A DNA stretch of 64,000 nt from Euonymus europaeus (lineage: Eukaryota > Streptophyta > Magnoliopsida > Celastrales > Celastraceae). How positions within the stretch are numbered: position 1 is the first letter of the stretch; each line of letters begins with the position of its first letter. The DNA lies in the NCBI GenBank assembly GCA_963580455.1, contig OY756965.1, forward strand, positions 21,984,902 through 22,048,901, given 5' to 3'. The notes beneath the pieces are model-generated. The model did no database searches and had not been told where the DNA came from. It saw only the letters and a list, made by a program, of their open reading frames with translations. Shown here one piece after another: positions 12,234 to 24,777 of the stretch. Position numbers and translations under genes: made by a program.

Positions 12234-13802
12234 ATGGCTATTAGATCCCTCTACTCGAAGACCAGACAATTGCACACTCTATTGCACTCTCTTCGCATAT
12301 CTTCGCCCCAAAATATCTGCTACTGTTCTTCTAGTGCTTCACCGCACTCAAGCCCACCGTCCCCAGACCTCGTAAACGAGATCTCTCGCATTCTCAGCGA
12401 CCACAGAAACCCACATCACGACTTGGAGCACTCTCTTAGCGCCTTCTCATCACAAATTTCCCCACACTTGGTTGAACAAGTCTTGAAACGCTGCAAGAAT
12501 ATCGGCTTCTCTGCCCATAGATTCTTTCTCTGGGCTAGGAGAATTTCAGGTTTTGAACACAGTATCGAGAGCTACCGCATTTTGATAGATATCTTGGGCA
12601 GCAGCAAGCAATTTGCTCTATTATGGGATTTCTTGATAGAAATGAGAGACAGTGAGCGTTGCGAAATAAGTCATGACATTTTCTGGGTTGTTTTTAGGGC
12701 GTACAGTAGAGCCGATTCACCACGCGATGCCATTCGCGCTTTTAATAGGATGGTTGAGTTTGGTGTCAAGCCCAGCATCTATGATCTTGATCAGCTTTTG
12801 TTTGTGCTTTGCAAAAGGAAGCATGTGAAGTATGCCCAAGAGTTCTTTGATAAAGTGAAGTTCGATTTTGAGCCTAGCGTTAAAACTTACAGCATTTTGG
12901 TCCGGGGCTGGGGTGATATTGGGGAATCAACGGAGGCACGCAAGTTGTTCGACGAAATGCTCCAGCGCGGATTTGTTGCTGATGCGCCTGCTTACAATAG
13001 CATGCTGGAGAGTTTGTGCAAAGGAGGAAATGTGGATGAGGCATATGAGATGCTCCGGAAAATGAGGTCGAATGACATCAAGCCGGATGCTTGTACCTAT
13101 TCATCATTTATTCGTGCATATTGTGAAGCGAATGACATTCATTCAGTATTTAGGGTACTTGATAGCATGAGGAGGTACAATCTTGTGCCCAATGTGTTTA
13201 CTTACAATTGTATCATCAAAAAGCTTTGCAAGAATGATAAGGTGGAAGAGGCATATCAACTGTTAGATGAGATGATTGAGAGACAAGTTAAGCCGGATTC
13301 ATGGAGTTACAATGCAATCCAGGCTTATCATTGTGATCGTAGTGAGGTCAATTGCGCTCTTAGGTTGATCTCTAGAATGGAGAAAGAAAATTGCATGCCT
13401 GATAGGCATACTTACAATATGGTGCTCAAATTGCTAGTAAGGGTGGGCAGATTTGATAGGGCAACAGAAGTTTGGGAGTGCATGGGAGAGAGAGGATTTT
13501 ATCCTTCAGTTTCAACATATTCTGTCATGATCCATGGTTTATGTAAGAAGAGAGGTAAGCTAGAGGAAGCCTGTAAATACTTTGAGATAATGATTGATGA
13601 AGGTTTACCACCCTATTCTTCTACTGTTGAGTTATTGAGGAACCGGCTAATAGGATTAGGGTTTTTGGACAATATTGAAATACTTGCGGAGAAGATGGAG
13701 CGAAGCACATCTTGTTCCATACAGGAGCTCGCAAAGGCAATGAGAGGTAAAAAGTCTTTCAGGAGATCAAGGGGTGAAGAAACAGAGCTTGAAAGTGACT
13801 GA
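12234..13802 (+). CDS. P-type pentatricopeptide repeat protein (At1g52640-like), mitochondrial
   Basis: Intronless gene for 522 residues, close to the 523 I recall for the Arabidopsis relative At1g52640. ATG at 12234 starts MAIRSLYSKTRQL, an Arg/Ser-rich, acid-poor N-terminus of about 45 residues typical of a mitochondrial presequence. From about residue 80 to 500 there are tandem ~35-residue helical repeats with the P-class pattern. Examples are 'PSVKTYSILVRGWGDIGES', 'PAYNSMLESLCKGG', 'PDACTYSSFIRAYCEAND', 'PNVFTYNCIIKKLCKND', 'PDRHTYNMVLKLLVRVG' and 'PSVSTYSVMIHGLCKK'. No DYW or E domain follows; the tail is basic then acidic (RRSRGEETELESD). P-type PPR proteins bind organellar RNA by a two-residue-per-repeat code and act in stability, splicing or translation. 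The RNA target is unknown. Confidence 0.92.
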   Translation: MAIRSLYSKTRQLHTLLHSLRISSPQNICYCSSSASPHSSPPSPDLVNEISRILSDHRNPHHDLEHSLSAFSSQISPHLVEQVLKRCKNIGFSAHRFFLWARRISGFEHSIESYRILIDILGSSKQFALLWDFLIEMRDSERCEISHDIFWVVFRAYSRADSPRDAIRAFNRMVEFGVKPSIYDLDQLLFVLCKRKHVKYAQEFFDKVKFDFEPSVKTYSILVRGWGDIGESTEARKLFDEMLQRGFVADAPAYNSMLESLCKGGNVDEAYEMLRKMRSNDIKPDACTYSSFIRAYCEANDIHSVFRVLDSMRRYNLVPNVFTYNCIIKKLCKNDKVEEAYQLLDEMIERQVKPDSWSYNAIQAYHCDRSEVNCALRLISRMEKENCMPDRHTYNMVLKLLVRVGRFDRATEVWECMGERGFYPSVSTYSVMIHGLCKKRGKLEEACKYFEIMIDEGLPPYSSTVELLRNRLIGLGFLDNIEILAEKMERSTSCSIQELAKAMRGKKSFRRSRGEETELESD

Positions 13803-14479
13803 GACTGGAATTATATGTACTAACGATGCTTTTCCTTGATATCGTTTTGCCATCTGCCTGAGCTTCAGCTTGAGTTTGAGTTTTTGGCTGCGAGGGGAGT
13901 AGAGAGATGGGTGGGAATTCTCTGTTCTCTCATAAATTGCCTCAGAATTCGTCTCTTACAAGAATGGCGTAGCTGATACAGAACAGACAATACTTCTCTC
14001 CAATCTGGTTTGCTTAATAGCAAGAGTTGCCTTGTAATTTGTAATGTTATCTATTGGAATATGAGAACGGAACATAAACTTGGAGGAGTGTACCAATTTT
14101 CAGTTAAGTTCTATGGTGATTTATCATGAGTTATTTGTTTGCCTTATCTTGGAAGTCTTCGGTGCACCAATGTCCGGGCTATCTTCTGTAGCGATTTCTT
14201 TTAGGGAGTTGGATTTTTGCCAATAGCCTTTTGTTCTTTTTTTTTTTTTTTTTAAAACCCGGACTCTCCATTTTAGACAGCTAAGTTTAGCATATAAACA
14301 CAGGTTGAACAGGCCGCGCGCACAATCTGTCTACTGATAAGTTGAGGCTCTACTTAAAATTGAACGGAAATAGATCCCATTGAGGATCAAACCACGGAAA
14401 CACTTTTGGCTGAACCCGATAACTAGTTGGACAATGCCATTAGCGTTAACAAAAATAATTATTAGAATAATCAAAATCG
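13803..14479. other. PPR 3' region and intergenic DNA
   Basis: Probable 3' UTR up to about 14100. A T-run of ~19 bases lies at 14236-14254. On the minus strand 'ggtttgatcct' near 14383-14393 looks like a Pol III B box, so a decayed SINE is possible but not established. Confidence 0.45.
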
Positions 14480-14770
14480 TTTAAGCATCTCTTTTGGGCC
14501 ATCAGATATTTTTCAAGCATTCCAAATTCTCTAATTAGGTCTCCCCTCTATTACACTTATTCATATTAGCAAAACGTATATTTTAATATACCCACATCAA
14601 TAAAACAAATATTTCAATACAATTTTCACTCTTCATTGTCAAACTCTCTAAATATCATGTGTTTACATCTTTCAATACAATTTTTTCACTTCTTACATAT
14701 TATTTCTCTCTTTTGCATACTTCAAAATTTGGGTGTTTGATTTTGAGTGCACCATTACACTTGTTGGGTG
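14480..14770. mobile_element. Degenerate MITE of the window's Harbinger-like family
   Basis: The interior has the same ordered phrases as the intact MITE at 34224-34521: 'cacatcaataaaacaaatatt', 'caatacaatttt', 'ctctaaatatca', 'atttctctc' and 'aaaatttggg'. The right end 'cattacacttg' resembles the 'CACTTGGCC' end of the MITE at 22577-22917. Ends and target duplication are eroded. Confidence 0.55.
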
Positions 14771-15064
14771 ACTGTACTGACTGGTGAGTGGTGACCTCTT
14801 TTGAAGTTTGATAGGCCCCTAATGGGCCTTCGTCTTAGTTAGAAATAGAATGAATTGGGTCAAAAACTTTTTCTTTAAAATACATGGGCCAACTTACAGT
14901 GGGGCCCAACCATTCACTATTTCACCGACATTCACAACCGACGTTCCGATCTGATCTCCCGGACGTCACCGAGATCCAATACAACGCTCAGTGAACCAGA
15001 CCTCTATATGCTTGGACGCCATTGCTAGATTCAGTCTACAATCAAGTCTGGAAACTTTTTTCAG
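14771..15064. other. Promoter and leader of the O-fucosyltransferase gene
   Basis: The sequence is GC-richer near 14930-15000. No clear TATA box was found. The leader runs up to the ATG at 15065. Confidence 0.4.
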
Positions 15065-17554
15065 ATGATCGCGGTTTCTGTAAAACCCTTATTCGTTGCA
15101 ATCTTCACGCTCTCTCTCGTTCTCGCCATCATTTTGCTCTCTCCTTCCAATCCACTCTCTCAAGGCTTGGTTTCTTCCAATTCACTCGTGTAAGTTTCTC
15201 TCTTTGGTTGCACATGAAATATTACTAGTTATTTTCATGGTAAAATAACACAAAACTGTTTTATTGTGAATATCGCGAAAATTGAGCAGCTGTATGGTTA
15301 TGGAGTTGGTGTTATTTAGCAGTGTGTACCGTGTAATATATTGGATGTTGAATTGTTGATCAATGCAGGGGTAAGGTGGATATATGGAATGTTCGGAGAA
15401 TGGTGGAGTGGAGGCCATGCAAATGGTGGCTTCGGGGGCATCCCACTCGTGAGTATTAAAGTTTAGATTTTTTCTTTGTTACCGTATTTTACTATTAGTT
15501 ATTTGGAATGAAATGGAAGATATTGTTGATAATTTAGGATTGATTTGTGGGCATTAGGTTAATTTTAGTGTTCAAGCTTCGAAGTGCTGGAATATTGAAT
15601 TTTTGGTTGCGAAATGTATGTATTAGGCTGGCTAATTAATTAATTTTGAACTGAAAAGCTGAATTATAGAACGGTTTTACTGTGATAGAGGTGTGTTTTC
15701 TTTTATTTACATAAGAACAACCAATTGCTCTTGCCCAAACCAAAGGAAGACAAGTAATAGGGGAACTTTAAGTGACCAAAACATTCACTTTAAGACAATG
15801 AGGGTAATCTTGTGTTTACTGCTTTTGCGCTATCTGATTTTGGAAGTTTCCTATTTCGAATACAGATTGGAAATAATTTGTGATTTCTTATCTGGTTTTT
15901 GTTGGGAAATTGGATAGGTTAAAGGTTTCTTTAAAAAAATTTAGTTTATATATTCTTAGTCTATTTTATTGGCTTTCATTGCAGACTATTGCATTGGTTT
16001 TTTTGTTGAAATCGTGCAGCTCTCCCAGTGGAAAGTAATGGTTATATCCGTGTGGATTGCTATGGTGGACTCAATCAGATGAGAAGAGACGTAAGTGTGT
16101 GGAAGATTATTTTCTTCACCTTGTATTTTTCGGCAACTTGTGACAAATGCTTGTTTTTAATCACTGCATTGTAAAATGGAGTTTTTTCTTTGATGAGGAC
16201 AGTTGTGTGATGGTGTTGGAGTGGCACGTCTGTTGAATGCTACTTTAGTTTTACCAAAATTTGAAGTGGCGGCATATTGGAACGAATCGAGGTAAATTCA
16301 TGGCAAGATTATAAAGTTTTTTCGTCGATATAACAATAACCACTAATTGTTTCGACATTATTGGAAATTATTTTAGTAAAATGAGAGATGCTAACGTTTT
16401 CCCAATGCGTTGAGTTGTCCAATTTTACTTATTTTAAGACAATGTCCACGCCTAACTTTTAATTTTTTTCAGTGGGTTTGCAGATGTATTTGATGTTGAT
16501 TACTTCATTCAACAATTGAATGGCTTTGTAAAAGTTGTCAAAGACTTGCCTCCAGAAATTGCATCAAAAGAACCTTTTCATGTTGACTGTAGCAAACGCA
16601 AAGGCCAGTTTGACTACATTGAAAGCGTGCTTCCATCCCTAATCGAACATCGTTTCATATCACTAACACCACAAATGACTCAAAGGAGAGATAGGTACTG
16701 CAATGCTTATCAAATTGTCTTTGGATTGTGATTACAAAAATGAGACTAATAAATTTGAATGTTGACTACGTGCTTCCTATGACTGAAAATTTTATTATTA
16801 TTTGTTGCAATCTTTTAGGTACCCCAAGTATGCAAAAGCTGCACTTTGTCAAGCTTGTTACAGTGCATTACGCCTTACTAAATCCTTGGAGAAGAAAGGC
16901 TCTGAGCTTCTTCAAGCTATACCCAAACCCTTTCTCTCACTTCACCTTCGGTTTGAACCTGACATGGTAGCGTACAGCCAGTGTGAGTACACTGGTCTTT
17001 CTCCTGCCTCCGTGGAAGCTATTGAAGCTGCACGAGGAGGTGACAGAAAGCCGTGGACTGGTGATTTAGGCCGCAACTGGAGAAAAAGAGGGAAATGCCC
17101 TCTTACCCCTAATGAGACAGCCCTAATACTCCAGGCAGTTTCTATCCCTACAAACACACATATATATCTTGCCGCAGGGGATGGTCTAATGGAAATTGAA
17201 GGACTAACTTCAGTTTACTCAAATGTAGTCACCAAAGCTGCCCTACTTAGTAATGAGGATTTCACTATCATGCATGGTAACACAAAAGCTGCCTTGGATT
17301 ATTATGTATCTATCAACAGCGATTCATACGCGGCAACTTATTTTGGAAACATGGATAAGATGGTTGCAGCTATGCGAGCTTTCAAGGGGTTGTATAAAAC
17401 CCTCTTTTTAAGCAGAAAAGCTTTTGCAGAGCTTAGTTTTCAGGGTTTAAAAGGACAGGAGTTGATGCAGGCATTGTGGGAGGCTCACAAAGAAGATTTT
17501 GAAAGAGGAAGAGGTTCCGCCTTGCCTGACTGCTTCTGCGAATTCAAATTGTAA
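15065..17554 (+). CDS. O-fucosyltransferase family protein (At1g52630-like)
   Basis: Six exons, 15065-15189, 15369-15448, 16020-16090, 16203-16291, 16473-16694 and 16819-17554, join in phase to 440 residues. The N-terminus is a type II signal anchor: after MIAVSVKP a hydrophobic stretch of about 20 residues (LFVAIFTLSLVLAIILL) places the catalytic part in the Golgi lumen. The conserved plant GT106/O-FucT core follows: 'YIRVDCYGGLNQMRRDLCDG', 'LLNATLVLPKF', 'FDVDYFI', 'LHLRFEPDMVAYSQCEY' (the HLRFE block that holds the substrate-binding Arg), 'GKCPLTPNE', 'IYLAAGD', 'NTKAALDY' and 'GNMDKMVAAMR'. Family members transfer fucose or related deoxysugars to cell-wall polymers or proteins; the substrate here is not predictable. 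The stop at 17552 follows LPDCFCEFKL, the expected family end. Nothing is truncated. Confidence 0.92.
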
Positions 17555-18820
17555 CAATAAATCCAACAGTGATCTTTCTTGACATTTTATTGCATTTTTT
17601 GTTAGTTCTATACTTCTATAGGCCATTTCATGGTCTTTTTGCGCCCATGGAAGAATACTATCATTCTGAAGTAATTTCCGTTGAAGAAGGCAACACGGCA
17701 ACACCCATTGAAGAAGGCAATTCCCGGCGGTATAGCCTTTCCACTGAATTTTCACTTGCAGAGATGCCTGATGGGCCCGCACCAATCTAATCCGGCGGTA
17801 CGAGAAAAAGACAACTCAATTAGCGCGCTCTATCTAATGGTTTGAAAATTATCACCTCATCTTGAAGAAAAGAAACCCACAGAATGTTACTAGTATCTCA
17901 AGAACAGGTATAAAACATACTGTTTATGGGCATATTTTGCCCAGCAAGCCTAAAATTGATTTATATTTCGGTGATCAAATGATAGTTTATCCACTATGGC
18001 GTCCAAGTCAAAAAATTCTGTGTCGGATTCACCTCTGTTTTAAGTTTTTGTACCTCGAGTGACTATTTGGGGAGAGAAAAAAAAACCTTAAAAATGAAAA
18101 AAATATATATTTCAATGACGAAAATAATAGTACCCCCAATTAGGTAGTCGACGAATTACTGATAGTTTGTGGGACATTTTCCATCTGTTTATAGTTTGGG
18201 AGATATGCATAATCCCCTATAAATTATTATTCTAGAGAAAGAATAAGAATATATAATATAAGCAGCTCGAGACATCTTGTAATTTTTTTGGAGAATGTTC
18301 AATTGCCAATATCAAATTGGTCGCAATCTAGGTAAAATATGTTAAAAGAACTTTTTTTTATGACATGGAATCCACAAACATTACCTATACTAGATAAATC
18401 TATGAACCCACAAACCACCCGTGCCAGACAAGCACATGATAATAGCATGTATGAGTTTAGTAGGAACGCCCTCTAAAGAGGGAAAACTCCCTTCTAACCA
18501 CATACACGTTGATTGTCCATCAAACCCATTTCTCTGCATATGCTTGTTGAAAACAATACTCACATATACAGCCGCTCGGCCTGCTTGAAGGAGAAACAAG
18601 AAACCCTGTTTGAAGTGGCTGTGAAAGTTGGTAAAGAAAAGCTGTAGCACAATAGCCATAGATTGTAAAAACTCAAAAACATCTCAAGAACCCGTTCAAA
18701 GATGAGAATTGCTCTCACCAGTCTCCAAATTATTGCTTTATTGTTCTCCATTGGAATCTAAATACAACAACTCTTCATAACGTAACTGAAAATGGCAGAT
18801 GCAATGCAATTCACCATTTT
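17555..18820. other. 3' UTR and intergenic DNA
   Basis: The first ~250 bases are likely 3' UTR of the O-fucosyltransferase gene and contain a repeated 'ttgaagaaggcaa'. A minus-strand ORF at 18390-18659 reads through 'LLQAGRAAVYVSIVFNKHMQ', but I recognise no family and it may be chance or a decayed element. Confidence 0.45.
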
Positions 18821-19839
18821 CTACATTGCAGCAGCAGAGGCTGAGCCACCCTTGCAAAGATTAAATCCATACCAAACATCACGGGGTATAAAAGTGTTGT
18901 ATCTGAAAGTAGCATCCCTGCTGGAGTAGCCATAGACAGTCACAGAGTCGGGTTTCCAGCCATCATTCCCGCTCCTATAGAGGTACAGATTACAAATCTG
19001 GTATGTGCAGGGTCCATTAATCTCAAATGTATCAGTTGAACATCGCTCAAATGTCCTAGAAGATGCGTCATCCAACCTTGGTGCATACACCTAATTCAAA
19101 AACAAATGGATATCAATAACTCACAAACATGTGACGATTCGATGGATCAGATTCGATCAATCTAATCATCCAGATAACAATAAATTTACATTAGACCCCT
19201 ATCATCTTTGGTGGGTTGGTGTTAAATTTTAGTAATCATTTACTTAACTGTACACATTTGAGTAACTATGAGCATTTAGTAGTTTCTCACATTTTCTTGA
19301 GTATTAGAATACTGACCTGGTTTCCATAAGCATCGCCAAATGCAAGACTGATACGATCTCGAGTGTATCGGGTTGAAGAACAGCTAGTGGTTATTGAAAC
19401 GGAGTAAGAACAGCTCCTTGCGTTCTAAAAGTAAATAAAAAATTTAGTGCAAAAATCCACAAAACAAAAGGACTAAGGTTTTCCCTTCAGCTACTCTGAA
19501 TCTCAAATCATCTCCGACAAGAATCTCTAAAATCATACTAACATTTGATATTGACGAAATTATCTCAAATTCCCCACACAAAAGGTCCAATATTTTTGCT
19601 CTCACAAAGAAGTTCCTCTATGGGGACTTTCTACAAACACATTTCAGACATAGCTGCCTTTTCATTTGGAGACAACACAATACTTTTGTATGGAAATTGT
19701 GCTTTTGGAAATAAAAACATACCTGGGTCTCATTGATCTTGAAGGTTTTGAGGGGTAGGGGCAATGGATTGATTGATCTACTCTGTGAGAAGGTGAAGAT
19801 GAAGGCCAAGTGGAGCAGAAAGGTCAGTACTTTGATCAT
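18821..19839 (-). CDS. Embryo-specific protein ATS3-like (secreted PLAT/LH2-type)
   Basis: Three exons, 19839-19723, 19424-19317 and 19090-18821, each starting in phase 0, give 164 residues. Residues 1-22 (MIKVLTFLLHLAFIFTFSQS) are a clear signal peptide. The mature part carries the ATS3 pattern: 'SCSYSVSITTSCSSTRYTRD' and 'ISLAFGDAYGNQVYAPRLDD', then 'FERCSTDTFEINGPC', 'CNLYLYRSGNDGWKPDSV' and 'DVWYGFNLCKG'. Several cysteines occur in spaced pairs suited to disulfides, and the fold is a PLAT/LH2-like beta sandwich. Family members are extracellular. The Arabidopsis founder was found as an embryo-expressed gene, and some relatives answer to stress; the molecular role is unsettled. The start is set by the signal peptide, since the upstream frame has only a GTG. 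Confidence 0.88.
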
Positions 19840-20947
19840 CTTCACACAAACCCGTGACTTCGGTTTTTCGGGCTCTTATGTTCTACTTTTTTTTAGTAGA
19901 CCACGCCCCACAAAGTTCAATTACACTAAAAGACAAATCTAGTGCTCTGCAAATGGGTGATAGATGCTACAATTTTTAAAACGTGTTATTGAATGAAATA
20001 ATTATGTGCTCATTGTTCTCCCCAGAAGTTTCGTGAAGGGAGAGATAAAGTTGTATAGGTGTGGGACTTTCGGTACAGTAGTTATAACACCCTCCCACAT
20101 GTAACATGTGAGGTGGATAGATTGACTCTCACGTTGAGTGAGTAATGATGCGTACACATCAAGGCCATCTGATGCCATAAAATAATTATGGATGCGCATT
20201 GTTCTTTGCCAAATGATTTCGAAAAAAGAGAGGAACTTGCATTTATATACAAATCCTGAGAACTTGACCCAAACGATGTGAAATTTGTTGCACAACAGTC
20301 ACAATAGAGTATCTTGACATTAATAATGTTATAATAAATATATCTTGAAGGAAAAAATTCATAAAACTTTCAATTTTAAACTCTAAATTCTAAAACACAA
20401 ATATTATTGCTTTAAGCCCTAAATTGTAGCTAAGAGTTGTAGTGCCTCCCACTCCCTGCAGCCACTCTTATCTGGAACAGTTATCTATACATGCTGTCCT
20501 AGACTCTTCTGTTCATAATGTGATACTGCCCCTGGACTAGTGGCATTTGCACCGATCAGACGTCAAAAAGCAAGAGCACACTTGGTCATCAGATTATCAT
20601 TCTCCAGCAGGCATGAATAAAACATGTACTGGCATAACAAGTTTAAATATTATGGATAATAATGCTATGAAATTCCAAGTTAAGAAAATCATTATAATTT
20701 CCAGTTAAAAGCATATTTATAACATGGTACAGTTCAAAGTGTTACATAAAGACCTTGTTCCACCTTAATTCAGACTATTGAGCAACTGAGCCACATTTTT
20801 TACTTTCCGGTGAGTGAAGCTAACACAGCATCTGCATGGATGTAAAGACATATAGGTAAGAAATACAGAGCATCCCCAGCTGATAAGAGGTGCAATCCAA
20901 ACTAAGAACATCACTGTCTTCAATTGGCCGGTAATAAAGACCTGTAA
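19840..20947. other. Intergenic region with an imperfect direct repeat
   Basis: The phrase 'aaataattatg....attgttct' followed by a 'gaagggagag/aaaaagagag' segment occurs at 19996-20045 and again at 20178-20235. Between them 'acatgtaacatgtg' at 20096-20109 forms a near-perfect short palindrome. This might be a remnant of a retrotransposon LTR, but no full structure is visible. No gene is supported. Confidence 0.45.
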
Positions 20948-23900
20948 TCAGAACTCGTTCGGGGGTTTCATTCTTGTTAGCCTTCCTACTCTATCTTTGT
21001 CTGCATTATCCAGCACTCCCTTCAAAATATGGACAAACTTCAGAATGAAATCATGCAATATCATAATGCAGCAAATAGCAGGGCTGCTTAGCAAGTGCAG
21101 GTGGAGGTCGGAGGAAATAAGGTGAAGATGCCATATAAGGGCATGGTGAGGCTAGTCCCTAGAGTTGCCTATAGCTTAAGCACTATACAAAAGATCGACA
21201 TGGAAAAAAAACCTAAGTGGAATTACTGCGATCACAGTTTTTTAACAGGGAAAGATAAGTTTGTGGTAAGTCCCAAGATAACATTCTTCAAAATTCAACC
21301 ACCATTTCAACGATGAAAAAAGACCTCGTTATCTACAAGTAGGCCAAATATGACGACCAGTGAGTGCATGCCTCTGTTAAGAAACCAATAAAAATTGCAA
21401 ATACTGTCTTATTATCTAAAAAATCCTAAGCTCCAATTTGGTCTATTTTTTTTCTTCTAAATGCAAAATGTTAAATTCTGTCACCTCACCTTCCAAACAA
21501 TTTCATCGAGACACAAGCATATCTTTCCATACTTATCCAGAAAAAGGCGCTCCGTCGGAGGCTTGCCACATACATCCTTCACAGACGAGGTAATAGCAAA
21601 GATGACTTCTGCCACTAGAGAAACAAAATCCAAGGGGTAAGAATTCAATTATTACACCAGTCAGGGTTTTAGAACTTCTATTTCCACCTCCATTTTTCCA
21701 GAAAATCCTTGACAAATGTCTAAACAAATGCTAATTTCAAGCTCAAAAGTCAAGCTAGCCAGTAGCCATCACAACTCATTAGTCTATAACTCTTTCAAAT
21801 GGTGGACCAACTCTTCCATTACATTAATTGAAATGATTACGGTAACAGGTTAGCAAACTGGCATTTACTCCGAGCCATTTCAAAAGCTAAGCATACTACT
21901 GTAAGCATGAAGTTCATTTCATGTCACACTGATTGGGGGTCTATCCATCCAACATAAAAAAAAGGATTGACAGTTCGAGTCACCACTGCATTCATCAACA
22001 CCATTTCAATGATGACATGGATGATCTACTCCCCCCACCCACACACCCCCCCAAAAAAAAAGTGAGTTCGGGGCTGTAAAAACACAAATATTAGTGTCCC
22101 CACAATATCACACAAAGAAATAAGATTTATACCCTTGCATAAACTATCAAAAATAACTTCTTATAACTATATACTATACTCACAAGCAAGTTCATCATAC
22201 TCATCCTTGCCCACAACAAAAATGCTGACATCACCAAGTACTGTGTAGACTACATAAACAGACCTGGGAAGAAGAAAAAAAATCAATCATGTGGGAATCA
22301 AGGAAATGATTAAAAAGGAGCAGGCTTCTAAAAGAAATTCATATACCAATAGAATACTTTAACAGTGAAATTTATACATTTTCTAAACCAGTTTTGTGGA
22401 AAAAATCAAGGGCGTACAAAGAACATTTCATAGTCAAGAAGTTCCATTAAGGCACCTCGACACTCTACAACAATGGATAGTAATGTAGCTTCGATGTATA
22501 TAAAGTATTCTACAAAAACATTTGCACGCCAAACCAGGACCCAAAAGGATCAATGAACAATAAAGTAATTGAGTAAGGCCAAGTGCAATGGGGGAAGTGT
22601 TTAGAGTGCAGGAAATTTTGGAGTATGTAGAGAGAGTAATTTTAAAAATTGTATTGAAAGATGTATAGAAAGATAGAAAAAAGTGAAAAATAGTATAAAA
22701 GTATGAGAGAGATGTTGTTGAAACTTGATATTTGGAGTGTTGGTGTATGGAAAGTGAAAAAAATTGTATTGAAATATGTGTTTTGTTGATATGATTGTAT
22801 TGAAAAATATGTTTTGCTGATGTGGATAAGTAAGTGGGACCCACTTATGTGTAATAAAGGTGAGACCCAATTACAGAATTTGGAGTGCTTGATAATACCA
22901 TAGCAGTGCACTTGGCCTAACAAAAGCAAGGTACTTAAAACTAGGTTGTATGCCTGTATCTCAGTTGTAGTGTTGTCTCCTATCTCTGAATAGAAATGCA
23001 TCTCTACAAGACCAATTGAGTATCATAGATCTACTTGGCAGTTGGCATATGAGGAGTCAGCTGACTCAAAATATTCAAACCAAATGAAGCTAGGGAACCG
23101 GGGTTCAAAATGTTCGTAAGTTCAGCGCTGATAACACAAGTCCCTTCAAAGAAATCTCAGAACCATTTCCCATCCTTCATCAAATAGGATATGTTAACTG
23201 TACAATAGATCTAGGGATTGCATCTGCAGGACAGATGCTGAATAAGGGAAGCAAAAAACATACTTGTGGCTTGCAACAAGGAGCTCTTCATTCTTCACAC
23301 CTTTAAGATTATCTGCTCCCAGTTTAACTAAGAATGATCGCCAGTGCAGCCGTTCCTCAGTTGGAACTCCATTGAATCTGCAATAAAACATAAAACTAAA
23401 TTAAAGCTTCCAAGGAATTTCAAATGTAGCAACTCCTCAAGCTGGTAAAGTATTTTCTGTTGTGTGGTAGACTAATTTTTTCTCTCATCTTCAACAGAAA
23501 GTAAATATACCAACACTGAGCACATTCAAAAAGGAAAATGAAAGAAAAGGAAAAACTAGATGAGCTCAGTCCATATTAAATATGTTCAGTAAGGGAAATA
23601 CTTGAAAGCAAGTCCAGCAGAAAACATAACAAAAGCCTAAAAATAAACAAAATGAACATATGGTGATATATACTATCATACTCCAATGTCAGCAATAGAA
23701 CAACCACCAATTAGGTGTCGAGTCCAGTTTTCACTTCCACGACTATCTATTTGATTCCACCTAAATGCAGGCAGCCATGTCTCTTCTAAGATTATTGAGT
23801 AGCATCTTTATTCCCTTAAATTCACCCTCCTCAATCTTGGCACTCACATGTGGACATGATGCAAGATCTTCACTAAACTTCTTTGGCAAACATGCAGTTT

Positions 23901-24777
23901 CTCGATAGAATTTTAGGTCTAACTAAGGCGCATCCATCAATTGGTGGTTGAAAACATCTTTATTAGCTGGTTATGATAACCAAACCCAATGTACTGTATC
24001 CATAAAGCATGGTCTTTAAATTCTGCCTTAGATAGGGTAGAATTCTAAATACCAACTTACTAACTCTGTTACTTATCATTAACAACAGATACAAAAGAAA
24101 AATTATCAAAAAATACAAAATAGACCGCTGTAAAATTACTAACATTGAAGCAGATCTGATAACTCCGACACTACAGGATTAAGGATTTGAATACTTGAAT
24201 GCATATACATTTGTTGTTTCAAAGTTCTATCATCCCACTTTGTGTACATTACAGGATAAGGCAAGCAGCCAAAAAGTTGAAGATTGTTCTACCATGGTGA
24301 AGCCAAAATTACAAATCAAATAAAAAAGAATAACTAAAAAAAACCTATTTCCAAAAATATCAAATAAATTAGTAAAATATGTGTTCAGAGATCAAGGATT
24401 TAGTAGTCCACATAAAATTTCTCTTATGGCAACGAAAGTTAGCTTTGTTAAGCACACCGCTTTTAAACTGAGAAAATCACAAACCGATTGAGGTTGAAGA
24501 TCTGGCCCCAACAATAACCAGAAGCGATTCAAAAAAACAAAATAATTGAAAAAATGGAGAGAATGGAAAAGAACGAAGAAAAAGAAGAAGTATAAATCAA
24601 TAACAACATAGAATGCATATGCTGTTGATCATTTCCACGTCAAGGAATCAAAGATTGGATTATGTGCAGAAGGGGATTGGATTATGTGCAGAAGGGGAAA
24701 TGGACGGTGGAGATCTGAGCATACCTTTCGATTAGGATGTTGCCTTCCACATTCGCAAACAGAACTGCTAGTATCAT
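20948..24777 (-). CDS. Longin/SNARE-like superfamily protein (At1g15370-like)
   Basis: Five exons, 24777-24725, 23377-23264, 22263-22184, 21614-21490 and 21019-20948, splice in phase to 147 residues. The protein begins MILAVLFANVEGNILIERF, continues 'GVPTEERLHWRSFLVKLG' and 'NEELLVASHKSVYVVYTVLG', then 'VVGKDEYDELALAEVIFAIT', 'CGKPPTERLFLDKYGKICLC' and 'LDEIVWKG', ending MKPPNEF. This is a single longin-like (clathrin-adaptor small chain / SNARE-like) fold of about 145 residues. Such proteins work as small subunits in vesicle trafficking complexes; the complex for this member is not certain to me. Introns are large (intron 1 is 1.35 kb). Intron 3 is 0.57 kb. Intron 2 (22264-23263) holds a MITE. 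The ATG is shared with the expected family N-terminus. Just inside intron 1, a 22-23 base unit 'gattggattatgtgcagaag' is tandemly doubled at 24653-24697. Confidence 0.9.
22577..22917. mobile_element. Tourist-like MITE with TAA target duplication
   Basis: 341 bp element flanked by TAA at 22574-22576 and 22918-22920. The terminal inverted repeats read GGCCAAGTGCAATG on the left and GGCCAAGTGCACTG on the right. There is no coding capacity. The interior is the reverse complement of the MITE at 34224-34521 over long blocks ('actctctcta', 'aaaatttcc', 'ttcaatacaat'). A 3 bp TAA/TTA duplication is the hallmark of PIF/Harbinger transposition. It lies inside intron 2 of the longin-like gene. Confidence 0.85.

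Noticed and set aside
22434..23001. Three overlapping minus-strand ORFs of 89-136 codons
   Set aside because: They lie over the AT-rich MITE and have no conserved features; composition explains the open frames.
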